DNA of 10,136 nucleotides, from the NCBI GenBank assembly GCA_014378345.1, contig JACMNW010000156.1, positions 1 through 10,136 of the forward strand. The letters are read 5' to 3'. How positions within the stretch are numbered: position 1 is the stretch's first letter; each line of letters opens with the position of its first letter. The DNA is from Pseudorhodobacter sp. Lineage in GTDB: Bacteria; Pseudomonadota; Alphaproteobacteria; Rhodobacterales; Rhodobacteraceae. Below the pieces are notes generated by a model that saw only the letters and a program-made list of their open reading frames with translations, had not been told where the DNA came from and did no database searches. The translations under genes and the position numbers were made by a program. This document shows positions 1 through 6,268 of the stretch, piece by piece.

Positions 1-966
1 ATACCAGCGCACGGTTTTGCGCAGGCCTTGTTCCAGTGTCACCGATGGCCGCCAGCCAAGCTCATTGCGGATGCGGGCGGGATCAATGGCATAGCGGGCG
101 TCGTGACCGGGGCGGTCGGTGACGAAAGCGATCAGGCGGGCATGGGGGGCACCTGACGGGTGCATTTCATCCAGCAACGTGCAGATCATGCGGACGAGGT
201 CGATATTCTTCGCCTCATTCTCGCCGCCGATATTATAGCTGCGGCCCAGCGCGCCATGCTCCAGCACGGTCAGCAGGGCATCGGCGTGGTCTTCAACATA
301 AAGCCAGTCGCGGACGTTTTCGCCCTTGCCGTAGACGGGGATGGGTTTGCCTGCGAGGGCATTCAGAATCACCACCGGCACCAGCTTTTCGGGGAAATGG
401 AACGGGCCGTAGTTGTTGGAGCAATTCGTCATCACGGTGGGCAGACCGTAGGTTTCGGCCCAAGCGCGCACCAGATGGTCGGATGCGGCTTTTGACGCGG
501 AATAGGGGGAATTCGGCGCATAGGGGGTGTCTTCGGTGAACTGGCCGGTATCGCCGAGGGTGCCAAACACTTCGTCGGTAGAAATGTGGTGAAAGCGGAA
601 ATCTTCCGATTTGCCCGCGCGCTGCCAATAGCTGCGGGCGGCTTCCAACATGTTGAAGGTGCCGGTGATATTGGTGTCGATGAAATCAGCGGGGCCGTCG
701 ATGGACCGGTCAACATGGCTTTCGGCGGCAAGGTGCATCACGGCGGTGGGACAGTGCAGATCGAAAATCCGGTCAAGGGATGCGCGGTCGCGAATGTCAG
801 CCTGCTCAAAGCTGTAAAGGTTGGATTTGGCGGCGTCGGCGACGTTATCGAGGCAGGCGGCATAGGTGAGAGCATCGAGGTTTATCACCTCATGCCCGCG
901 CGAGACGGCGAGGCGCACGACGGCAGACCCGATGAAACCAGCGCCGCCTGTGATGAGCAGTTTCAT
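1..966 (-). CDS. rfbB: dTDP-glucose 4,6-dehydratase, C-terminal end cut by the window edge
   Basis: Converts dTDP-D-glucose to dTDP-4-keto-6-deoxy-D-glucose, the second step of dTDP-L-rhamnose synthesis for surface polysaccharide; cytoplasmic, NAD-dependent. The minus-strand frame is open from the ATG at 966 to base 1, giving 322 residues. The extended short-chain dehydrogenase signature is complete: the Rossmann glycine motif GGAGFIG (residues 7-13), the catalytic STDEVFG segment (T130, D131, E132), and YSASK with Tyr155 and Lys159. The segment RSIDGPADFIDTN and the later NCSNNYGPFHFPEKL are typical of RmlB/RfbB. Homologues are about 350 residues, so only some 25 are missing. Its ATG overlaps the stop of rfbC (ATGA, 963-966), so the two are translationally coupled. 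A close relative acting on another nucleotide sugar is possible, but the rfbC partner supports this call. Confidence 0.96.
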   Translation of the reverse strand, partial: MKLLITGGAGFIGSAVVRLAVSRGHEVINLDALTYAACLDNVADAAKSNLYSFEQADIRDRASLDRIFDLHCPTAVMHLAAESHVDRSIDGPADFIDTNITGTFNMLEAARSYWQRAGKSEDFRFHHISTDEVFGTLGDTGQFTEDTPYAPNSPYSASKAASDHLVRAWAETYGLPTVMTNCSNNYGPFHFPEKLVPVVILNALAGKPIPVYGKGENVRDWLYVEDHADALLTVLEHGALGRSYNIGGENEAKNIDLVRMICTLLDEMHPSGAPHARLIAFVTDRPGHDARYAIDPARIRNELGWRPSVTLEQGLRKTVRWY

Positions 967-1526
967 TGGGCGCTCCATTCAAAAGGCGATGTGACATCGG
1001 CAAACAGCGGCGCGATTGCGTCTTTGCCGGACAATACAGGCGCGCCCGAAAGGCCCCAGTCGATGCCAATCGTCGGATCATCCCACCGCACCGCGCCGTC
1101 GCAATCGGGGGCGTAGACGTCGGAGCATTTGTATTGCACTTCGGTATCGGGCGCCCTTGTGACGAAACCGTGCAGGAAACCCTTGGGCACCAGCAGTTGC
1201 TTGCGGTTTTCCGGGGTCAGCTCAACGCCCGTCCACTGGCCGAATGTGGGCGAGCCGCGCCGAAAATCAACTGCCACATCGAAGATCGCGCCGCGCGTAC
1301 ACCGCACCAGTTTATCTTGGGCATGCGGCGGCGATTGATAGTGCAAGCCCCGCAGGGTGCCAACGGCTACCGACATCGAATGGTTGTCTTGCACGAAGTC
1401 AATCTTCACCCCAAGGGCGGCCATGCGCGGGCCGTTCCATGTTTCGCAAAACCAGCCCCGATCATCGCCAAAGCGCGGCGGAGTCAGGATCAGAACATCG
1501 GGAAGGTCCGAGTTATCTATGTGCAT
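963..1526 (-). CDS. rfbC: dTDP-4-dehydrorhamnose 3,5-epimerase
   Basis: Epimerises dTDP-4-keto-6-deoxyglucose at C3 and C5, the third step of dTDP-L-rhamnose synthesis; a cytoplasmic cupin dimer. The 187-residue length matches the family. The N-terminus aligns almost residue for residue with Salmonella RmlC (PDVLIL, then FGDDRGWF), which fixes the start at the ATG at 1526. Catalytic positions are present: His62 in GTLRGLHYQ, Lys72, His119 in PKGFLHGF, Tyr132 in QYKCSD, and Asp169 in SGKDAI, matching the family His/Lys/Tyr/Asp set. No good Shine-Dalgarno sequence precedes the ATG. It is first in a leftward unit with rfbB, overlapping it by four bases; rfbD and rfbA would be expected just outside the window but cannot be seen. 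Confidence 0.96.
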   Translation of the reverse strand: MHIDNSDLPDVLILTPPRFGDDRGWFCETWNGPRMAALGVKIDFVQDNHSMSVAVGTLRGLHYQSPPHAQDKLVRCTRGAIFDVAVDFRRGSPTFGQWTGVELTPENRKQLLVPKGFLHGFVTRAPDTEVQYKCSDVYAPDCDGAVRWDDPTIGIDWGLSGAPVLSGKDAIAPLFADVTSPFEWSAQ

Positions 1527-1548
1527 GCCAATAATACTGCCTTGGAAC

Positions 1549-1576
1549 TTGTTAAGTGTCTTGGTGCGCGTATAGC
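1549..1576 (+). promoter_or_regulatory. weak candidate sigma-70 promoter for the rightward gene series
   Basis: TTGTTA (1549-1554) and TATAGC (1571-1576) are separated by 16 bases, four of six matches each to the sigma-70 consensus, in the divergent region between rfbC and the heparinase-like gene. A transcript from here would have a leader of roughly 180 bases before the preferred start at 1760. The call rests only on consensus matching. On the opposite strand CATAAT (1582-1587) could serve as a -10 box for rfbC, but I find no convincing -35 for it. The remainder of 1527-1759 shows no other structure I can name beyond a 4-bp hairpin at 1626-1637. Confidence 0.25.
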
Positions 1577-1740
1577 GCAGGATTATGGCCAGTCCCAGAC
1601 AGTTTTGCGACTTTTCAGTTGTGGGCGGGAAAGCCCGATGGTGGGGTCTCGCGGCTTTCGTCAGGGGTGACAGGGGTTGGGGGCGGCGCTATGCTGGCAG
1701 AAATGATCCGATCAACGGACGGGCAGGCGATTTTCCGAAT

Positions 1741-1749
1741 AAAGGTGGG
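1741..1749 (+). promoter_or_regulatory. probable ribosome binding site of the heparinase-like gene
   Basis: The purine-rich run AAAGGTGGG ends ten bases before the GTG at 1760. It is the best Shine-Dalgarno-like stretch before any of the candidate starts (1691, 1703, 1760, 1793) and is the main reason for choosing 1760. Confidence 0.35.
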
Positions 1750-1759
1750 TTTTAGCAGC

Positions 1760-3493
1760 GTGGCACAGGGCGACGGGATTGCAGCGCTGCAGATGCGCGC
1801 CTTGAACCGGCTGGAAAGCTGGCGGTCTGGATTGGTGCATCCCGCGAAGGGATTCGTGTCGCAACCGGAGCCGCGCACCATAGGGCTGTTTGCCCGCGGG
1901 CGGCAGTTGATTGCGGGTAATGTTCTGTTGGCGGGGTTTCTGGTCGAGGCGAAGGATGCTTCGTTATGGGATGTGCCGTCACCCGACCCGGCGTTTGAGG
2001 CAGAGGCGCAGGGCTTTGCTTGGCTGGATGATCTGGCCGCCGTGGGGTCTGGTGCCGCACGCACACGCGCGCAGGATTGGACCTGGGGCTGGATCGCGCG
2101 TTACGGGCGTGGGCGCGGCCCGGGCTGGACGCCGCATTTAACAGGCAGGCGGTTGATCCGGTGGATCAACCATGCGCTGTTGTTGTTAACCGCGCGCAAG
2201 CCAGAAGAGTCAGAGGCATATTTTCGCTGTCTGTCGCGGCAAACGGTTTTCTTATCAAGGCGTTGGAAGGCAGCTGATCCGGGTCTGCCACGGTTTGAGG
2301 CGCTGGCGGGACTGATTTACGCAGGGCTGGCATTGACCGGCATGAAGGCGCATGTAGCCCCGGCGGTGGCCGCTTTGGCCCGCGAATGTGCGCGCGAAGT
2401 GGATGAGCAGGGCGGGATACCCACGCGCAACCCTGAGGAACTGTTAGAGGTTTTCACGCTTTTGACGTGGGCGGCACAAGCACTGTCTGAAACCGGGCAA
2501 CGGGTGCCGCCGGAACACCTGGCGGCGATTGAACGGATCGCCCCGACGTTGCGCGCGTTGCGTCATGCCGATGGGGGCCTTGCACGGTTTCATGGCGGCG
2601 GGCGTGGGCTGGAGGGGCGGTTGGACCATGCCTTGGCGAGTTCTGGCGTCAAATCATTGCCACAGGCAGGGCTGTCGATGGGGTACGCGCGGCTGGCCAC
2701 CGGGCGGACAACGGTGATTGTGGATGCAGCGTCGCCACCATCGGGGCGGGCCAGCTGGGCGGCGCATGCCTCAACATTGGCGTTTGAACTGACATCAGGA
2801 CGCAGGCCGTTGATTGTAAGCTGTGGGTCAGGCGCACCGTTTGGCCCCGAATGGAACCGCGCGGGGCGGGCGACGCCATCGCATTCCACCTTGGCGATTG
2901 AAGGGTATTCGTCATCAAGGTTGGGCGCGCGGCAGGCCGGGCGCGAGTTGTTGGTGGATCTGGCGGATGCCGATGCCGAACAACGCGGATCGGGGTCTGA
3001 AGGCAGCCATATTCATCTGGCGCATGAAGGCTGGTCGGCGAGCCACGGATTGACCCATAGCCGGACGTTGATGTTGGCCGCGGATGGGCGCAGGCTGGCC
3101 GGCGAAGATGCGCTCATAGCCCAAAGTCCAACGGCGCAGGCTCGGTTTGAAGCCATGCTGACGCGCACAGCACTGAACGGCGTGCATTTTGCCATTCGGT
3201 TTCATCTGCACCCTGATGTGGATGCAGCGCTGGATTTGGGCGGCAAGGCCGTGTCGATGGCGCTGAAAAGTTCGGAAATTTGGGTGTTTCGGTATGATGG
3301 TGCCGCAGATTTAACCTTAGAGGCTTCGGTTTACTTGGAAAAGGGCCGCCTGAAGCCGCGCGCGGCCAAGCAGATAGTGCTTTCTGGCCGAATGGTGGCA
3401 CACCAGACCCGGATCGGCTGGACCTTGGCGAAAGCACAGGATACTCCGCTGGCCATCCGTGATCTGGACCGGGACGATCCTACCGCCCCGTAA
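1760..3493 (+). CDS. heparinase II/III-like family protein, substrate unknown
   Basis: A 577-residue protein (counting from GTG 1760) of the heparinase II/III-like group, whose characterised members are polysaccharide lyases with an alpha/alpha toroid followed by a beta-sandwich. Seen here: an alpha-helical N-terminal half with WINHALLLL (about 135-143), GLIYAGLALTG and IPTRNPEELLEVF (about 220-232), then a beta-rich C-terminal half from about 312 with AHASTLAFEL (His336), ATPSHSTLAIEGYSS and a late FHLHPDVD. AHASTL sits where many relatives have HAD followed by a hydrophobic residue. No signal peptide or membrane segment is evident, which is odd for a polysaccharide lyase. The start is uncertain: the frame is open back to GTG 1556, but codons before 1691 do not look coding; ATG 1691 and ATG 1793 are alternatives, and the conserved part begins near SQPEPRTIG (1859). 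The gene precedes purH by 30 bases. The family is secure; activity and substrate are not. Confidence 0.85.
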   Translation: MAQGDGIAALQMRALNRLESWRSGLVHPAKGFVSQPEPRTIGLFARGRQLIAGNVLLAGFLVEAKDASLWDVPSPDPAFEAEAQGFAWLDDLAAVGSGAARTRAQDWTWGWIARYGRGRGPGWTPHLTGRRLIRWINHALLLLTARKPEESEAYFRCLSRQTVFLSRRWKAADPGLPRFEALAGLIYAGLALTGMKAHVAPAVAALARECAREVDEQGGIPTRNPEELLEVFTLLTWAAQALSETGQRVPPEHLAAIERIAPTLRALRHADGGLARFHGGGRGLEGRLDHALASSGVKSLPQAGLSMGYARLATGRTTVIVDAASPPSGRASWAAHASTLAFELTSGRRPLIVSCGSGAPFGPEWNRAGRATPSHSTLAIEGYSSSRLGARQAGRELLVDLADADAEQRGSGSEGSHIHLAHEGWSASHGLTHSRTLMLAADGRRLAGEDALIAQSPTAQARFEAMLTRTALNGVHFAIRFHLHPDVDAALDLGGKAVSMALKSSEIWVFRYDGAADLTLEASVYLEKGRLKPRAAKQIVLSGRMVAHQTRIGWTLAKAQDTPLAIRDLDRDDPTAP

Positions 3494-3511
3494 ACCTGAC
3501 CGCGCCACCGC

Positions 3512-3517
3512 AGGAGA
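3512..3517 (+). promoter_or_regulatory. strong ribosome binding site of purH
   Basis: AGGAGA lies six bases before the ATG at 3524, inside the 30-base gap after the heparinase-like stop codon. It is the clearest Shine-Dalgarno sequence in the window and fixes the purH start. Confidence 0.75.
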
Positions 3518-3523
3518 TATGCG

Positions 3524-5113
3524 ATGACAAATCTGGTTCCCGTCGGCCGCGCGCTGATATCCGTGTCTGATAAAACCGGCATGATTGATCTGGCAAGGGC
3601 TTTGGCGGGGTATGGGGTGGAGCTGATTTCAACCGGCGGGTCGGCGCAAACGTTGCGAAGCGCGGGGCTGGCGGTGCGCGATGTGGCGGAGGTGACCGGA
3701 TTTCCTGAAATGATGGATGGCCGGGTGAAAACGCTGCACCCGAATGTGCATGGCGGCCTTCTGGCGCTGCGCGATGATGACGAGCATCTGGTGGCGATGG
3801 CAGCGCATGGGATTGAACCGATTGATCTCTTGATATCGAACCTGTACCCGTTTGAGGCGACAGTGGCGCGGGGCGGGTCCAACGCCGATTGCATCGAGAA
3901 TATTGATATTGGCGGGCCAGCCATGATCCGCGCTGCGGCAAAGAATCACAAGTTTGTAGCCGTGGTGACCGACCCTGAGGACTATGCGGGCCTGCTTGAC
4001 CAGCTGCGCGCGCAAGATGGGGCGACGTGTTTTGGCTATCGCCAAAAGCTGGCTCTGGCCGCCTATTCCCGCACAGCAGCCTATGATGTGGCAGTATCAA
4101 GCTGGATGGCGGGGGCGCTGCAGGTGGCGGCACCTGCCCGGCGAAGCTTTTCGGGAAAACTGGCGCAAACACTGCGCTACGGCGAAAATCCGCACCAAAA
4201 GGCGGCGTTCTATCTGGATGGATCGGCCCGCCCCGGTGTGGCCACAGCGCGGCAATGGCAGGGTAAAGAGCTGTCATATAACAACATCAATGACACTGAC
4301 GCCGCGTTTGAACTGGTGGCAGAGTTTGCGCCAGCTGACGGCCCCGCCTGCGCCATTATCAAACACGCAAATCCTTGCGGTGTGGCGCGCGCAGCCACCC
4401 TGCGGGAGGCCTATGCGCGCGCCTATGATTGTGACCGCACATCGGCCTTTGGCGGGATCGTTGCGTTAAACCAAGTGCTTGACGGCGAGACGGCGGAGGA
4501 AATTGTGCAGATTTTCACCGAAGTGGTGATAGCACCCGGGGCCGATGCTGATGCCATGAGTATTTTTGCGAAAAAGAAGAACCTGCGGTTGCTGACGACA
4601 GATATCTTGCCGAACCCTCGGTCTGTTGGGCTGGCATATCGTCAGGTTGCGGGCGGGTTTTTGGTGCAGGACCGGGATGGCGCGGCATTGCAGCCCTCTG
4701 ATCTGAAGGTTGTCACCAAGCGCAGCCCGACGCCTGCCGAAATGGCGGATCTTTTATTTGCGTGGTCCGTGGCCAAACATGTGAAATCCAACGCTATCAT
4801 CTATGCCAAGGGTGGGGCCACGGTGGGGATTGGGGCGGGCCAGATGAGCCGCATCGACAGCACGCGGATTGCTGCCCGCAAAAGCATGGATATGGCGGAG
4901 GCGATGGGGTTGCCTGTGCCCTTGACCCATGGGTCTGTTGTGGCACCAGATGCGTTTTTCCCTTTTGCCGACGGGCTTTTAGCGGCGGCAGAGGCGGGGG
5001 CCACAGCCATTATCCAACCCGGCGGATCCATGCGCGATGACGAGGTTATCGCAGCGGCAGATGCGGCAGGCCTTGCGATGATTTTCACCGGCCAGCGGCA
5101 TTTCCGGCACTGA
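3524..5113 (+). CDS. purH: bifunctional AICAR transformylase / IMP cyclohydrolase
   Basis: Catalyses the last two steps of de novo IMP synthesis: formylation of AICAR by 10-formyl-tetrahydrofolate, then ring closure to IMP; cytoplasmic. The 529-residue length equals E. coli PurH. The N-terminal MGS-like cyclohydrolase domain (about 1-150) has SVSDKTG (14-20), KTLHP with Lys69, NLYPF with Tyr108, and IDIGGPAMIRAAAKN with Asp128 and Lys140, matching the cyclohydrolase catalytic set. The transformylase domain (about 150-529) has RYGENPHQ, the catalytic pair Lys280-His281 in IIKHANPCGVA, KSNAI (421-425), APDAFFPFADGL and the C-terminal TGQRHFRH. It starts from a strong Shine-Dalgarno sequence. 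It is followed after one base by lspA, so the two are surely co-transcribed, although their functions are unrelated. Nothing is missing or disrupted. Confidence 0.98.
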   Translation: MTNLVPVGRALISVSDKTGMIDLARALAGYGVELISTGGSAQTLRSAGLAVRDVAEVTGFPEMMDGRVKTLHPNVHGGLLALRDDDEHLVAMAAHGIEPIDLLISNLYPFEATVARGGSNADCIENIDIGGPAMIRAAAKNHKFVAVVTDPEDYAGLLDQLRAQDGATCFGYRQKLALAAYSRTAAYDVAVSSWMAGALQVAAPARRSFSGKLAQTLRYGENPHQKAAFYLDGSARPGVATARQWQGKELSYNNINDTDAAFELVAEFAPADGPACAIIKHANPCGVARAATLREAYARAYDCDRTSAFGGIVALNQVLDGETAEEIVQIFTEVVIAPGADADAMSIFAKKKNLRLLTTDILPNPRSVGLAYRQVAGGFLVQDRDGAALQPSDLKVVTKRSPTPAEMADLLFAWSVAKHVKSNAIIYAKGGATVGIGAGQMSRIDSTRIAARKSMDMAEAMGLPVPLTHGSVVAPDAFFPFADGLLAAAEAGATAIIQPGGSMRDDEVIAAADAAGLAMIFTGQRHFRH

Positions 5114-5114
5114 T

Positions 5115-5609
5115 ATGCGCATCGCGATCTGGACCATTTTTGTAACTTTTGCGCTGGATCAGGCAACCAAACTGGGCGTGGTGTTTGGCTTGCGGTTGAT
5201 TGATCTGGGCGTGATTGATGTGGTCCCGCCGTTTTTAACCTTTCGTATGGCGTGGAACACGGGCGTTAACTTTGGCCTGTTTTCGCATGATGCCGACGTT
5301 ATGCGGTGGGTTCTTATCGCGGTGGCGCTGGCGATATCAGTTTGGGTTTGGGTCTGGACCCGGCGCGAAGCGGCGTCAAAATGGGTGCAGATATCGGCGG
5401 GATTGCTGATCGGTGGCGCGCTTGGCAATGTGGTGGACCGGGTGGTTTATGGCGCTGTGGCCGATTTTTTGAACATGTCCTGTTGCGGGATCGAGAACCC
5501 CTATGCCTTCAATCTGGCAGATGTCGCCATCTTTGCAGGGGCACTTGGTTTGGTGGTGTTTTCGGGGCGGGGACCGCGCGTCAGCAAAAAGCCAAGAAAG
5601 ACCCCGTGA
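5115..5609 (+). CDS. lspA: lipoprotein signal peptidase (signal peptidase II)
   Basis: An inner-membrane aspartic protease that removes the signal peptide from diacylglyceryl-modified prolipoproteins before the +1 cysteine. It has 164 residues with four hydrophobic segments (roughly 3-18, 64-82, 93-110, 133-150), the family topology. Conserved motifs: DQATK with Asp15, WNTGVNFGLF (47-56), GNVVDR (104-109), and the catalytic aspartates Asp117 in AVADFL and Asp136 in NLADVAI, 19 residues apart as in the Pseudomonas aeruginosa enzyme. The segment between them contains an adjacent Cys pair (123-124), a feature I recall from other Rhodobacterales LspA proteins. The ATG follows the purH stop by one base and has no clear Shine-Dalgarno sequence of its own, so translation probably depends on coupling to purH. 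The gene just downstream encodes a likely substrate. Confidence 0.96.
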   Translation: MRIAIWTIFVTFALDQATKLGVVFGLRLIDLGVIDVVPPFLTFRMAWNTGVNFGLFSHDADVMRWVLIAVALAISVWVWVWTRREAASKWVQISAGLLIGGALGNVVDRVVYGAVADFLNMSCCGIENPYAFNLADVAIFAGALGLVVFSGRGPRVSKKPRKTP

Positions 5610-5614
5610 CGGGG
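5602..5614 (+). other. perfect GC hairpin around the lspA stop codon
   Basis: CCCCG (5602-5606) and CGGGG (5610-5614) are inverted repeats flanking the TGA stop codon of lspA, which forms the whole three-base loop. No T-run follows (the next bases are CGATGATC), so it does not qualify as an intrinsic terminator. It could be a transcript-stabilising or weak attenuating stem, or chance in G+C-rich DNA. Confidence 0.35.
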
Positions 5615-5648
5615 CGATGATCTTGGGTTAAAGACAAACAGAACGGGT

Positions 5649-5655
5649 GAGGGAG
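5649..5655 (+). promoter_or_regulatory. ribosome binding site of the BamF-like lipoprotein gene
   Basis: GAGGGAG ends seven bases before the ATG at 5663. This favours 5663 over the in-frame TTG at 5657, which lies too close to the motif. Confidence 0.6.
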
Positions 5656-5662
5656 TTTGGGA

Positions 5663-6196
5663 ATGCTGGCTAGACACGGCGCAATGGCGGTCGCGATCGC
5701 GGCGATGCTGGCGCTTACAGCTTGCAGCGGGGATAAGACCCCGAACCTGATGAACCTGCGGTCATCGACCAATGGCCCTGATGAATTTGGTATTCTGCCG
5801 GTAAAAGCACTGGAACTGCCCGAAGACCTGACAGCCTTGCCAGAACCCACTCTGGGCGGCACAAACCGTACCGATGCAACACCGAATGCCGATGCCATCA
5901 TAGCGCTTGGCGGCAATCCAAAGGCAGCGGGCGGCATCCCTGCGGGCGACAGCGCTTTGGTGCGTTATGCAGCGCGCGCGGGCACTACGGCAGGCATTCG
6001 CGAAACGCTGGCGGCAGAAGATCTGGAATATCGGCGCAAGAATGACGGGCGGTTACTGGAACGGTTGTTCAACGTGAATGTCTATTTCAAGGCCTACAGA
6101 AAGCAATCGCTGGATCAACAAGCCGAATTGCAGCGTTTCCGCAAGGCAGGCAGGCGCACGCCTTCGGCCCCGCCGGCCAACCCGGGCGAAGAGTAA
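5663..6196 (+). CDS. bamF: DUF3035 / BamF-like outer-membrane lipoprotein
   Basis: A 177-residue lipoprotein. The N-terminus has a positive start, a hydrophobic stretch (7-18) and the lipobox LTAC with Cys21 as the lipidation site; Ser at +2 and no Asp favour sorting to the outer membrane. The mature part starts flexible and contains PDEFGILPVKALELPEDL, then LPEPT and NRTD. This resembles DUF3035 proteins, which are annotated in alphaproteobacteria as BamF, an accessory subunit of the BAM machine that inserts beta-barrel proteins. The LELPEDL stretch also recalls the N-terminal motif of BamC, which contacts BamD. The C-terminal half is charged and helical (RLLERLFN, then AYRKQ), ending in a Pro-rich acidic tail. 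It follows lspA, whose product should process it. The lipoprotein and DUF3035 calls are firm; the BamF function comes from recalled family knowledge and is less certain. Confidence 0.8.
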   Translation: MLARHGAMAVAIAAMLALTACSGDKTPNLMNLRSSTNGPDEFGILPVKALELPEDLTALPEPTLGGTNRTDATPNADAIIALGGNPKAAGGIPAGDSALVRYAARAGTTAGIRETLAAEDLEYRRKNDGRLLERLFNVNVYFKAYRKQSLDQQAELQRFRKAGRRTPSAPPANPGEE

Positions 6197-6213
6197 CATC
6201 TGCGTGGCTGGCC

Positions 6214-6241
6214 TTGAATTGGGGGCAGGACCGGATAGGTA
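6214..6241 (+). promoter_or_regulatory. weak candidate promoter before the M16 peptidase pair
   Basis: TTGAAT (6214-6219) and TAGGTA (6236-6241) are spaced by 16 bases in the 72-base gap after the lipoprotein gene. Four of six positions match the -35 consensus; the -10 match is poor. An internal promoter is plausible because this is the widest gap in the rightward series, but the evidence is consensus matching only. Confidence 0.2.
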
Positions 6242-6257
6242 GTCAATCTGAAATTGC

Positions 6258-6263
6258 GGGAGA
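6258..6263 (+). promoter_or_regulatory. ribosome binding site of the first M16 gene
   Basis: GGGAGA lies five bases before the ATG at 6269. It supports that start over the in-frame TTG at 6254, which would place five extra residues ahead of a normal signal peptide. Confidence 0.6.
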
Positions 6264-6268
6264 ATTCT

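Noticed and set aside
1626..1637. Small hairpin CGGG-AAAG-CCCG in the divergent region
   Set aside because: Only 4 bp, no T-run, and such stems are frequent in G+C-rich DNA.
966..1670. A 234-codon plus-strand open frame across rfbC
   Set aside because: It mirrors the rfbC coding strand, whose catalytic residues are all intact; the composition is rich in Arg, Ala and Gly with no family resemblance.
1615..2064. Minus-strand open frame opposite the start of the heparinase-like gene
   Set aside because: Pro/Ser/Arg-rich translation without motifs, antisense to conserved coding sequence for much of its length.
3480..4277. A 265-codon open frame on the minus strand opposite purH
   Set aside because: It lies wholly antisense to a fully conserved purH, reads as Pro/Arg/Ser-rich sequence with no recognisable motif, and is the usual by-product of G+C-rich codon use.
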